A stretch of DNA of 9,802 bases from Halieaceae bacterium (GCA_011524755.1 WTJR01000093.1:1-9802); one strand, 5' to 3'. Numbered from the stretch's first letter, positions 1 through 9,327 are shown. Translations and numbers: made by a program. Notes: a model not told the origin generated them from the letters alone.

Positions 1-2080
<2,080 letters not shown>

Positions 2081-2087
2081 GTAGTCT

Positions 2088-2095
2088 CTCCCCTC
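2088..2095 (-). promoter_or_regulatory. rpoC ribosome-binding site overlapping the rpoB stop codon
   Basis: The message reads TGA GGGGAGAGACTAC GTG. The GAGGGGAG purine block starts inside the rpoB stop codon and leaves 7 bases before the rpoC GTG. A terminating ribosome would therefore sit on this site. That supports both the GTG start and coupling of beta to beta' synthesis. The coupling is inferred; the site itself is directly visible. Confidence 0.8.
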
Positions 2096-5000
2096 AGAAG
2101 CCTGATGACTCGGACTCGAGATCGATATCGATACCGAGCGAGCGGATTTCTTTGATCAATACATTGAAGGATTCGGGCATACCCGGATCCATGCTGTGAT
2201 CACCATCGACGATGTTCTTGTACATCTTCGTACGACCTGCAACGTCATCCGACTTCACAGTCAACATCTCCTGCAACGTGTGCGCGGCACCGTAAGCTTC
2301 GAGGGCCCACACTTCCATCTCACCGAAGCGCTGACCACCGAACTGCGCCTTACCACCCAGCGGCTGCTGAGTAACCAGGCTGTACGAGCCGGTTGATCGT
2401 GCGTGCATCTTGTCATCAACCAAGTGGTTGAGTTTCAACATGTACATGTAGCCAACGGTCACGGGGCGATCAAACGCATCTCCCGTTCGACCGTCGTGAA
2501 GCACCAACTGGCCGCTGTCTGGCAAGTCAGCCATACGGAGCAGCGCCTTGATGCTCTCCTCGCTCGCACCATCAAATACAGGCGTCGCCATTGGCACGCC
2601 AGCACGGAGGTTTTGAGCCATCGCCAGCAATTCGTCATCCGACAGGCTATCAATGTCCGCATCTCGACGACTGTCACTGGTGTGCGCGTAGATCTCTTTG
2701 AGGAACTCTCGCAGCTTGGCCACTTTGACCTGCTGATCGAGCATCTCGTTGATCTTCACACCGAGACCACGTGCTGCCATGCCGAGGTGGGTTTCGAGAA
2801 TCTGCCCCACGTTCATTCGCGACGGCACACCCAATGGGTTGAGGACGATATCGATTGGCTCACCGTTCTCGTCGTAGGGCATGTCTTCGACGGGCATGAT
2901 GACCGAGATCACACCCTTGTTACCGTGACGTCCCGCCATTTTGTCACCTGGCTGGATACGTCGCTTAACGGCGAGGTAGACCTTCACGATCTTAAGCACA
3001 CCAGGTGCTAGATCATCACCGCTTTGCAGCTTCTCTTTCTTCGCCTCAAAGCGCTCTTCAAGCAACTGATTCTGCTCTTCAAGCAAACGCTGCGCGGATG
3101 CCAACTGATTGTTGAGCTCTGAATCAGAGAACTTGAGCTTGAACCACTGCTCACGATCAAGGCCTGCCAGTACATCCGCATCGATCTTGGTTCCCTTGGA
3201 GAGACCGCCACCAGAAACAGTTGTCTGACCGGTCAGTAAGCCCGCGAGGCGCGCAAAGGTTGCTTCCTCATAAATGCGGAGCTCTTCTTTGAGATCCTTG
3301 CGGTAGTCAGCGAGCTGAGACGCTTCAATCTGCTTCGCTCGTGCGTCTTTCTCAAGACCATCACGGGTAAAGACCTGAACGTCGATAACCGTGCCCTTGT
3401 AGCTCGAAGGCACACGCAACGACGTATCTTTCACGTCAGAGGCCTTCTCGCCGAAGATCGCACGCAACAGCTTCTCTTCTGGTGTCAGCTGGGTCTCACC
3501 CTTCGGTGTCACCTTACCAACCAGAATGTCGCCGGCATCCACCTCAGCACCGATGTAGACGATACCTGACTCATCGAGCTTGCTGAGTGCGCCCTCGCCC
3601 ACATTCGGGATATCGGCTGAAATTTCTTCAGCACCCAACTTGGTATCGCGAGCAATACAGGTCAGCTCCTGAATGTGGATAGTCGTCAGACGATCCTCTT
3701 CAACAACGCGCTCGGAAACAAGGATTGAGTCCTCGAAGTTGTAGCCGTTCCATGGCATGAACGCGATACGCATGTTCTGTCCAAGTGCCAGCTCGCCGAG
3801 ATCAACCGACGGTCCGTCAGCAAGGATATCGCCGCGGGCAACCGTGTCGCCGGGGCTCACGATCGGACGCTGATTCACGCAGGTGTTCTGGTTGGAGCGC
3901 TTGTACTTCGTCAGGTTGTAAATATCGACCGGCGACTCGTCCTGACCCACTTCTGCGGGGTTCACGCGAACAACGATGCGCGACGCATCTACCGAGTCGA
4001 CCACACCACCGCGCGATGCAACCTCACAGACACCAGAGTCACGCGCTACGTAGCGCTCCATACCGGTACCCACGAGTGGCGCCTGCGTCTTGAGCGTTGG
4101 CACTGCCTGACGTTGCATGTTTGAACCCATGAGGGCGCGGTTCGCATCGTCGTGCTCGAGGAACGGAATCAATGCCGCCGCAATCGATACAACCTGCTTT
4201 GGTGATACATCCATGAAGTCCACTTCGGACGCAGGCTTCACAGTGAATTCGTTCATGTGACGAACGTTAATCAACTCATCCACAAAGCGGTTGCCGTCAT
4301 CCAGTGTGGCTGACGCCTGTGCAATGACATGGTTCGCTTCGTTGATCGCTGACAGATACTCAATCTCATCCGATACGACGCCATCGATCACCTTACGATA
4401 TGGAGACTCGAGGAAGCCGTACTCATTGGTTCGCGCATACGCCGCCAATGAGTTGATCAAACCAATGTTTGGACCTTCGGGCGTTTCAATTGGACATACA
4501 CGACCGTAGTGAGTCGGGTGTACGTCTCGCACCTCGAAGCCCGCGCGCTCTCGCGTCAGACCACCTGGGCCCAAAGCCGATACGCGACGCTTGTGCGTCA
4601 CTTCTGATAGCGGGTTGTTTTGGTCCATAAACTGAGACAGCTGGCTGGATCCGAAGAACTCTTTTACCGCAGCCGATACAGGCTTGGCATTAATGAGATC
4701 TTGCGGCATCAAGCCCTCGCTCTCTGCCATGGACAGGCGCTCTTTCACAGCGCGCTCAACACGGACAAGACCGACGCGGAACTGGTTTTCCGCCATCTCA
4801 CCCACTGAGCGAATGCGTCGGTTACCCAAGTGGTCGATGTCATCGACGACACCCTTACCGTTTCGGATATCCACCAGCGCGGTCAGCACCGCTACGATGT
4901 CTTCTTTATCGAGTGTGCCACTGCCAGTGACCTCATCACGACCCAATCGACGGTTGAACTTCATTCGTCCAACGCCAGACAAGTCGTAACGATCTGCAGA

Positions 5001-6185
5001 GAAGAACAGGTTCTGGAAAAGGTTCTCAGCCGACTCCTTCGTGGGCGGCTCGCCGGGGCGCATCATGCGGTAGATTTCAACCAGCGCCTCGAGCTCAGTC
5101 CGCGTACTGTCACCAGCCAACGTATCGGAGATAAACGGACCGCAATCGATCTCATTGGTGTAAATCGTTTCGATAGTCTCGATGCCTTTCTCACGCAGGC
5201 CATTCAACACTTCTTCGGTCAGCTCGCCATTGCACTCGAGCAGGACTTCACCACTGGCAGTATCAACAACCGCCTTCGCAACGCGACGACCAACGAGGTA
5301 CTCATCAGGCACCGCCAGGAATTCAACGCCTGCATCTTCTAACTGACGGATGTGGCGCGCTGTAATACGACGACCGCGCTCTACAAGCACCGTGTCGCCC
5401 GCCATAATGTCAAAGGCAGCCATATCACCCTGCAGGCGCTTAGGCACCAGAGTCATGGTCGCTAGGTGCTCATCGTTCAGCTGGAAAGTAGTAGTCTCAT
5501 AGAACATCTCGAGGATGTCCTCTGACTCGTAACCCAGTGCGCGCAACAGGACGGTCGCTGGCAACTTCCGACGACGGTCAATTCGTGCAAATACCTGGTC
5601 CTTGGGATCGAACTCGAAGTCCAGCCACGAGCCACGGTAAGGAATGATACGTGCGCTATAAAGTAGCTTACCGCTTGAGTGCGTTTTACCTCGATCGTGA
5701 TCGAAGAAAACACCGGGTGAGCGGTGAAGCTGAGAAACGATGACGCGCTCGGTACCATTAATGACGAAGGTACCGTTGTCGGTCATGAGCGGAATCTCGC
5801 CCATGTAAACGTCTTGCTCTTTGATGTCCTTAATGGACTTCGAGCTCGCCTCTTTGTCGTAAATAATGAGACGGACCTTGACGCGGAGTGCGCAGGCATA
5901 CGTTGTGCCACGCAACACACATTCGTCAACGTCAAATACGGGGGTGCCCAGAGAGTAATCCACGTACTCCAAAGCCGCGCTTCCACTGTAACTGACAATG
6001 GGAAAAACGGACCGGAACGCTGCGTGCAGACCGTAGTCGCCGCGCTCATCTACCGGGGTGTCAGACTGAGTGAACTTCCGGTAGGAATCCAGCTGGATGG
6101 CCAGCAGATAGGGGATATCCATCACCTTCGGCATGGAGCCAAAATCTTTGCGAAGGCGCTTCTTCTCTGTAAACGAGTAAGTCAT
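2094..6185 (-). CDS. rpoB: RNA polymerase beta subunit
   Basis: This is the complete beta subunit of RNA polymerase, 1363 aa against 1342 in E. coli. It begins MTYSFTEKKRLRKDFG from an ATG preceded by GAGGAGTATCA. Visible landmarks in order are: the N-terminal protrusion/lobe with GTFVINGTERVIVSQLHRSPG (138-158); the rifampicin region GSSQLSQFMDQNNPLSEVTH (512-531) followed by KRRVSALGPGGL, with D521, H531 and S536 in the rifampicin-sensitive state (E. coli D516, H526, S531); the PWNGYNFEDSI segment (811-821); the active-site segment RRIQPGDKMAGRHGNKG with K1082 and K1090 (E. coli K1065, K1073); and the C-terminal block YMYMLKLNHLVDDKMHARS. A Gly/Thr/Ser-rich stretch near 985-1000 makes the variable region before the flap about a dozen residues longer than in E. 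coli, and the tail ends with an extra SESSGF-like extension. It follows an attenuator and precedes rpoC directly. Confidence 0.99.
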   Translation of the reverse strand: MTYSFTEKKRLRKDFGSMPKVMDIPYLLAIQLDSYRKFTQSDTPVDERGDYGLHAAFRSVFPIVSYSGSAALEYVDYSLGTPVFDVDECVLRGTTYACALRVKVRLIIYDKEASSKSIKDIKEQDVYMGEIPLMTDNGTFVINGTERVIVSQLHRSPGVFFDHDRGKTHSSGKLLYSARIIPYRGSWLDFEFDPKDQVFARIDRRRKLPATVLLRALGYESEDILEMFYETTTFQLNDEHLATMTLVPKRLQGDMAAFDIMAGDTVLVERGRRITARHIRQLEDAGVEFLAVPDEYLVGRRVAKAVVDTASGEVLLECNGELTEEVLNGLREKGIETIETIYTNEIDCGPFISDTLAGDSTRTELEALVEIYRMMRPGEPPTKESAENLFQNLFFSADRYDLSGVGRMKFNRRLGRDEVTGSGTLDKEDIVAVLTALVDIRNGKGVVDDIDHLGNRRIRSVGEMAENQFRVGLVRVERAVKERLSMAESEGLMPQDLINAKPVSAAVKEFFGSSQLSQFMDQNNPLSEVTHKRRVSALGPGGLTRERAGFEVRDVHPTHYGRVCPIETPEGPNIGLINSLAAYARTNEYGFLESPYRKVIDGVVSDEIEYLSAINEANHVIAQASATLDDGNRFVDELINVRHMNEFTVKPASEVDFMDVSPKQVVSIAAALIPFLEHDDANRALMGSNMQRQAVPTLKTQAPLVGTGMERYVARDSGVCEVASRGGVVDSVDASRIVVRVNPAEVGQDESPVDIYNLTKYKRSNQNTCVNQRPIVSPGDTVARGDILADGPSVDLGELALGQNMRIAFMPWNGYNFEDSILVSERVVEEDRLTTIHIQELTCIARDTKLGAEEISADIPNVGEGALSKLDESGIVYIGAEVDAGDILVGKVTPKGETQLTPEEKLLRAIFGEKASDVKDTSLRVPSSYKGTVIDVQVFTRDGLEKDARAKQIEASQLADYRKDLKEELRIYEEATFARLAGLLTGQTTVSGGGLSKGTKIDADVLAGLDREQWFKLKFSDSELNNQLASAQRLLEEQNQLLEERFEAKKEKLQSGDDLAPGVLKIVKVYLAVKRRIQPGDKMAGRHGNKGVISVIMPVEDMPYDENGEPIDIVLNPLGVPSRMNVGQILETHLGMAARGLGVKINEMLDQQVKVAKLREFLKEIYAHTSDSRRDADIDSLSDDELLAMAQNLRAGVPMATPVFDGASEESIKALLRMADLPDSGQLVLHDGRTGDAFDRPVTVGYMYMLKLNHLVDDKMHARSTGSYSLVTQQPLGGKAQFGGQRFGEMEVWALEAYGAAHTLQEMLTVKSDDVAGRTKMYKNIVDGDHSMDPGMPESFNVLIKEIRSLGIDIDLESESSGF

Positions 6186-6265
6186 TGATACTCCTCAACG
6201 AATCTCATCGGCCGAGGCCGACACTAATGGCTTAACGCCATAAACAACCGGCTACTAGAACCGGG
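6186..6265 (-). other. rpoB 5' leader segment with two or three small hairpins
   Basis: Downstream of the attenuator the rpoB leader can form ATGGC/GCCAT (5 bp, loop GTTAA) and TCGGC/GCCGA (5 bp, loop CTCG), plus a weaker CCGG/CCGG pairing across about 9 bases. The last is near the rpoB ribosome site GAGGAGT. E. coli has an RNase III processing site between rplL and rpoB, but I see no long duplex here that would clearly serve that purpose. The structures are small and may be incidental. Confidence 0.35.
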
Positions 6266-6294
6266 AAAAGGCCGGTGCGCAATGCGCACCAGCC
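6266..6294 (-). terminator. rplL-rpoB intergenic attenuator-like hairpin with U-tract
   Basis: In the message, GGCTGGTGCGC (6294-6284) pairs with GCGCACCGGCC (6280-6270) around a three-base ATT loop. The stem has 11 bp with one G-U pair and is followed at once by TTTT (6269-6266). This has the form of an intrinsic terminator with a short U-run. It lies 30 bases after the rplL stop and 80 bases before the rpoB start. E. coli has a partial terminator at the same point that lets only a fraction of transcripts continue into rpoBC. The same role is inferred here because rpoB has no other obvious promoter and must be reached by read-through. Confidence 0.8.
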
Positions 6295-6324
6295 CGGACC
6301 TGCAAATCTGCAATCCTAGACGGA

Positions 6325-6708
6325 TCACTTAAGCTCGACTGAACCGCCAGCTTCTTCGATTTGCGACTTGATGTCCTCAGCGTCTTCTTTGCTAACGCCT
6401 TCTTTGATGGGTGATGGCGCACCATCAACCAGGCCTTTCGCCTCTTTGAGGCCAAGACCAGTGATCGCGCGAACTGCCTTGATCACGTTTACTTTCTTAT
6501 CACCTGCAGAAGCGAGGATGACGTCGAATTCAGTCTGCTCAGCTGCTGCTGCGCCACCTGCATCGCCACCCGCTGCTGGCGCTGCTACTGCAACGGCTGC
6601 TGCGGCTGAAACGCCGAACTTCTCTTCCATCGCTTCAACCAGCGCAACAACATCCATTACGCTCATTTCTGCGATTGCATCAAGGATTTCTTCCTTTGAA
6701 ATTGCCAT
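6325..6708 (-). CDS. rplL: 50S ribosomal protein L7/L12 (bL12)
   Basis: This is the multi-copy stalk protein that recruits and stimulates translational GTPases, 127 aa. Residues 1-33 form the N-terminal dimerisation and L10-binding helices (MAISKEEILDAIAEMSVMDV). Residues 34-57 are an Ala/Gly-rich flexible hinge. Residues 58-127 are the globular C-terminal domain with the conserved factor-binding helices (VNVIKAVRAITGLGLKEAKG, 73-92). K72, K77, R80 and K91 correspond to the E. coli factor-contact residues K65, K70, R73 and K84. The ATG is preceded by TTTTAGGAGAGATAAAC, a strong ribosome site. That fits the need for several L12 copies per ribosome. It is 36 bases after rplJ, in the same transcript. 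Confidence 0.99.
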   Translation of the reverse strand: MAISKEEILDAIAEMSVMDVVALVEAMEEKFGVSAAAAVAVAAPAAGGDAGGAAAAEQTEFDVILASAGDKKVNVIKAVRAITGLGLKEAKGLVDGAPSPIKEGVSKEDAEDIKSQIEEAGGSVELK

Positions 6709-6744
6709 GTTTATCTCTCCTAAAATGTGTAGTCGAGCACTCGC

Positions 6745-7275
6745 TTACGCGGTTTGCTCTTTTTGATCACGAACCGCTGCCACTGTACGAACGAGCTTGC
6801 TTGGTACTTCATTAATCGTACGAACAAGCTTGCCGACAGGCGCTTGCATAACGCTCATCAACGATGCGAGTGCTTGCTCTCGAGTTGGCAGTTTCGCCAA
6901 CACGTCGAGCTGATCTGCACCCAGCAACTTACCGCTGACAGACAATGCTTTGACTTCGAAATCGCTGTTTTCCTTAGCGAAATCTTTGAACAACCGTGCC
7001 GCTGCACCGGGATCTTCCATTGAAAATCCAAAGATGGACGGACCTACCAATGTGTCGGAGACACATTCGTAGTCAGTACCTTCCAATGCACGCTTAGCGA
7101 GTGTGTTGCGAACAACACGCAAACTAATTTGATTCTCGCGAGCGGTGGCGCGGAGAGCCGTCATGTCATTCGATGCCACGCCTCGGGCGTCAGCAATAAC
7201 GAGTGACAAAGCACTGGCCGCTGTCTCGTTGACTTCAGCGACGATCGCTTTCTTCTCTTCGAGTCCAATTGCCAC
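6745..7275 (-). CDS. rplJ: 50S ribosomal protein L10 (uL10)
   Basis: L10 anchors the L12 dimers to 23S rRNA and, in complex with L12, represses its own message. The protein has 176 aa against about 165 in E. coli. The rRNA-binding N-terminal domain includes SLRVVRNTLAKRAL (51-64), a family hallmark. The C-terminal helix from about 127 to 170 (AKLPTREQALASLMSVMQAP and onward) is the L12-binding spine. The start is GTG at 7275 (VAIGLEEKKAIVAEV), preceded by AGGAGTAGATCC; there is no better ATG upstream in frame. The slightly long C-terminus ends in a charged KEQTA tail. A 271-base spacer with an L10 leader precedes it, and rplL follows after 36 bases. Confidence 0.98.
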   Translation of the reverse strand: MAIGLEEKKAIVAEVNETAASALSLVIADARGVASNDMTALRATARENQISLRVVRNTLAKRALEGTDYECVSDTLVGPSIFGFSMEDPGAAARLFKDFAKENSDFEVKALSVSGKLLGADQLDVLAKLPTREQALASLMSVMQAPVGKLVRTINEVPSKLVRTVAAVRDQKEQTA

Positions 7276-7281
7276 GGATCT

Positions 7282-7440
7282 ACTCCTATGGTTTATGCCA
7301 AGGCCATAACACTGCTATGACCACCCTAGGTGAACGGATTCACCATCTGCGTAGGTTGAACACTACCGGCTTCGTTTAAGGAGACTAGCTCCCCCTACGG
7401 TCTTTGATAGTCCCGCGTCCTGCTAGGGGCTATGCCCACA
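7282..7440 (-). ncRNA. L10 leader RNA, cis-acting translational autoregulation element
   Basis: The leader carries AAAGACCGTAGG (about 7394-7405), then a short GGAG/CTCC hairpin, CTTAAACGAAGCC, and CAACCTACGCAGATGGTG (about 7341-7358). These resemble the conserved blocks I recall for the bacterial L10 leader that binds the L10-L12 complex. Two pairings use the same central segment: CCCCTA (7424-7429) with TAGGGG (7392-7397), and CGTAGG (7394-7399) with CCTACG (7350-7355). Only one can form fully at a time. A further hairpin GGTGAA/TTCACC (7329-7344) with loop TCCG follows. The identification rests on position and remembered motifs; the exact limits are approximate. Confidence 0.8.
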
Positions 7441-7546
7441 CACTCTGCTTAAGACTTCAAAGTGGAGCGCTGAACTGCTGCACTCCAAACTCGCCAAACA
7501 GCGACGAGTTCGCCCCGAGGTTTACCCGGAGCAAATTCCTACTTCA
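7441..7546 (-). other. Upstream part of the rplA-rplJ spacer, structured but without identified function
   Basis: Between the rplA stop and the L10 leader proper, the transcript can form two stems. CGAACTCG (7505-7512) pairs with CGAGTTTG (7486-7493), 8 bp with one G-U and an 11-base loop. TGGAGTGC (7480-7487) pairs with GCGCTCCA (7463-7470), 8 bp with one G-U and a 9-base loop. They overlap by two bases. Neither is followed by a U-tract, so these are not terminators. I looked for a separate rplJ promoter here, as exists in E. coli, and found no convincing -35/-10 pair. Confidence 0.4.
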
Positions 7547-8242
7547 TTAAATATCGATTGCGCCGTGATCGATGGTGACGCCGGGACCCATGGTGGTCGA
7601 CAGCGTGACTTTGCGGAAGTAAACGCCTTTCGCTGCCGCAGGCTTCGCCTTTTTAAGGTCTGCCAAGACAGCGAGAAGGTTGCCTTCAATTGCCGCAGGT
7701 TCAAAATCGATCTTGCCAATACCGCCATGAACGATACCGTTCTTATCAGTTCGGAAACGCATCTGACCCGCCTTGGCGTTTTGCACTGCCGCCGCGATAT
7801 CGGGCGTAACGGTGCCAGTCTTGGGGTTAGGCATAAGGCCGCGGGGACCCAGCACCTGACCTAACTGACCAACAACGCGCATAGCGTCTGGCGATGCAAT
7901 AACGACGTCAAAGTCCATCATGCCGCCTTTCACTTGCTCAGCCAGATCTTCCATACCAACCAAATCGGCCCCAGCCTCTTTGGCCTTGTCTGCATTTTCA
8001 CCCTGAGTGAATACGGCAACGCGCACTTCTGAACCTGTACCGTGCGGAAGCGTTGTAGCGCCTCGAACACCTTGATCAGATTTCCGAGCATCAACACCTA
8101 GATTGACAGCTACCTCGACCGACTCATTAAACTTGGCAGTTGCCGTTTCCTTGAGGATCGCAATCGCCTCATCCAGTGGGTAGCTCTTGTTCGCGTCTAC
8201 GCGCTCACGAAACGCTTTTACACGCTTTGATAACTTAGCCAT
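7547..8242 (-). CDS. rplA: 50S ribosomal protein L1 (uL1)
   Basis: L1 forms the mobile stalk by the E site and is the usual translational repressor of the L11-L1 operon. The protein has 231 aa, a normal family length. It begins MAKLSKRVKAFRERVD and contains the L1 signature (115-140: IASPDAMRVVGQLGQVLGPR then GLMPNP). The domain II insertion and a closing domain I strand (VTLSTTMGPGV, 212-222) are recognisable. I chose the ATG at 8242 over an upstream in-frame start at 8311. The downstream start matches the family N-terminus, and the upstream one would run through the end of rplK. It starts one base after the rplK TAA, with a GAGGGGG purine run inside the rplK end, so it is likely translated by coupling. 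Confidence 0.98.
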   Translation of the reverse strand: MAKLSKRVKAFRERVDANKSYPLDEAIAILKETATAKFNESVEVAVNLGVDARKSDQGVRGATTLPHGTGSEVRVAVFTQGENADKAKEAGADLVGMEDLAEQVKGGMMDFDVVIASPDAMRVVGQLGQVLGPRGLMPNPKTGTVTPDIAAAVQNAKAGQMRFRTDKNGIVHGGIGKIDFEPAAIEGNLLAVLADLKKAKPAAAKGVYFRKVTLSTTMGPGVTIDHGAIDI

Positions 8243-8243
8243 C

Positions 8244-8678
8244 TTAAACAACCCCCTCTGTGTCGATACCCGCAGCGCGAGCACTACCCGCAATGGTTCG
8301 AACCGCCGCATCCATATCGGCTGCAGTCAGGTCAGGCCATTTTTGCGTTGCTACCTCTTCCAACTGAGCACGCGTTACCTTGGCAACTTTCTCAGTATTA
8401 GGTCGACCGGAGCCGCTCTTGATGCCCGCAATTTTCTTAAGAAGAACCGACGCTGGCGGCGTCTTCTTAATGAAGGTGAAGGATTTGTCGTTGTAGACAG
8501 TAATAACTACCGGAATGGGAAGCCCTGGCTCGACACCCTGAGTCTCAGCGTTGAACGCTTTACAGAACTCCATGATGTTGACGCCCTTCTGGCCCAATGC
8601 TGGACCTACGGGCGGCGAGGGATTCGCCTGGCCGGCAGGGATTTGCAGCTTGATGTAGCCGTCAATTTTCTTTGCCAT
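8244..8678 (-). CDS. rplK: 50S ribosomal protein L11 (uL11)
   Basis: L11 binds the GTPase-associated region of 23S rRNA and takes part in factor function and in the stringent response. The protein has 144 aa against 142 in E. coli. Residues 19-35 (NPSPPVGPALGQKGVNI) are the proline-rich N-terminal helix region implicated in thiostrepton action. The C-terminal rRNA-binding domain follows from about 75 (PPASVLLKKIAGIKSGSGRP). The ATG at 8678 is preferred over an upstream in-frame TTG at 8699. The ATG has AGGAG seven bases upstream and gives the family start MAKKIDGYIKLQ. It follows nusG after 106 bases and abuts rplA. Confidence 0.99.
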   Translation of the reverse strand: MAKKIDGYIKLQIPAGQANPSPPVGPALGQKGVNIMEFCKAFNAETQGVEPGLPIPVVITVYNDKSFTFIKKTPPASVLLKKIAGIKSGSGRPNTEKVAKVTRAQLEEVATQKWPDLTAADMDAAVRTIAGSARAAGIDTEGVV

Positions 8679-8686
8679 GTTGTTAA

Positions 8687-8691
8687 CTCCT
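8687..8691 (-). promoter_or_regulatory. rplK ribosome-binding site
   Basis: The message reads CAGGAGTTAACA before the ATG at 8678. The AGGAG core is seven bases from that ATG and would lie inside the coding region if translation began at the upstream TTG. It therefore fixes the rplK start. Confidence 0.8.
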
Positions 8692-8784
8692 GGGTGCAAG
8701 CGCCGTTGTAGTCGAACTACGCGGGCTCCCCAACTAGTGCCGCTAAGCGGCGTTCATCTTCCACTGCTCTCGCAGTGACTACGA
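8692..8784 (-). promoter_or_regulatory. rplK 5' leader with three hairpins, candidate L1 feedback site
   Basis: Three local stems lie one after another in the message: CACTGC/GCAGTG with a GAGA tetraloop (8762-8777); GCCGC/GCGGC with loop TTA (8739-8751); and GTAGT/ACTAC with loop TCG (8708-8720). None is followed by a U-tract. In E. coli, L1 represses the L11-L1 message by binding a structured site just upstream of rplK, so this leader is the expected place for it. I cannot match the L1-binding consensus base by base, so the assignment is by position only. Confidence 0.5.
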
Positions 8785-9318
8785 TCAGCCTTTCTCGACT
8801 TGACCGAATTCCAACTCTACGGGCGTTGAACGACCGAAGATCAAAACAGCCACATTCAAGCGGCTCTTTTCATAATTCACACTCTCAACGACGCCATTGA
8901 AGTCGTTGAACGGCCCATCGATGACACGAACCATCTCACCGGGCTCGAAGACAGTCTTGGGCTTGGGCTGATCTACACCCGCTTCGACTCGCTGAAGGAT
9001 CGCATTCGCCTCCGCTTCAGTAATCGGCGCAGGTCGATCGGCCTTCCCGCCGATAAAGCCCAGCACGCGTGGCGTGTCCTTGACCAAGTGCCAAGTATCG
9101 TCATCCAGCTCCATCTGTACCAAGACGTATCCTGGGAAAAACTTTCGCTCGCTCTTTCGCTTCTGGCCACCTTTCATCTCAATCACTTCCTCAGTAGGGA
9201 CAATGATTTCGCCAAAGCGGTCTTGCATAGCAAAGCGCTCGATGCGCTCCTTCAGAGCGACGGCCACTTTTTTCTCGTACTGAGAAAATGCGTGTACTAC
9301 ATACCAACGTAAAGCCAT
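8785..9318 (-). CDS. nusG: Transcription termination/antitermination factor NusG
   Basis: NusG binds RNA polymerase through its N-terminal domain, suppresses pausing, and contacts Rho or ribosomal protein S10 through its KOW domain. The protein has 177 aa against 181 in E. coli. The NGN domain spans about 1-115 (RWYVVHAFSQYEKKVA at 4-19; RKFFPGYVLVQM at 58-69; the GFIGG turn at 87-91). The KOW domain begins near 125 with FEPGEMVRVIDGPFNDFNGV. The ATG at 9318 has TTAGGAATAGAGC upstream, where the purine core overlaps the secE stop. The nine-base gap from secE indicates one transcript and probable coupling. The partners S10 and Rho are not in the window. Confidence 0.99.
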   Translation of the reverse strand: MALRWYVVHAFSQYEKKVAVALKERIERFAMQDRFGEIIVPTEEVIEMKGGQKRKSERKFFPGYVLVQMELDDDTWHLVKDTPRVLGFIGGKADRPAPITEAEANAILQRVEAGVDQPKPKTVFEPGEMVRVIDGPFNDFNGVVESVNYEKSRLNVAVLIFGRSTPVELEFGQVEKG

Positions 9319-9327
9319 GCTCTATTC

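Noticed and set aside
2403..3011. Plus-strand open frame of 202 codons opposite the rpoB 3' end
   Set aside because: It lies opposite the conserved C-terminal part of RpoB. The frame is open because of codon bias in the sense gene, and the product resembles no family I know.
4830..5342. Plus-strand open frame of 170 codons opposite rpoB
   Set aside because: It is antisense to a well-conserved RpoB region, with no convincing ribosome site and no domain.
5724..6188. Plus-strand open frame of 154 codons opposite the rpoB 5' end
   Set aside because: It ends almost exactly at the rpoB start because it mirrors that gene's frame; the peptide is unlike any known family.
7276..7546. Separate promoter for rplJL in the rplA-rplJ spacer
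   Set aside because: E. coli has one in this area, but no pair of -35 and -10 hexamers with acceptable spacing was visible; TTGAAG has no matching -10 element.
8243..8311. Upstream start that would extend rplA by 23 residues
   Set aside because: The extension runs through the end of rplK in another frame. The family N-terminus MAKLSKR begins at the ATG at 8242.
8762..8777. Intrinsic terminator after nusG
   Set aside because: The 6-bp stem with GAGA loop is followed by GAAGATGAAC rather than a U-tract, so it is better read as leader structure.
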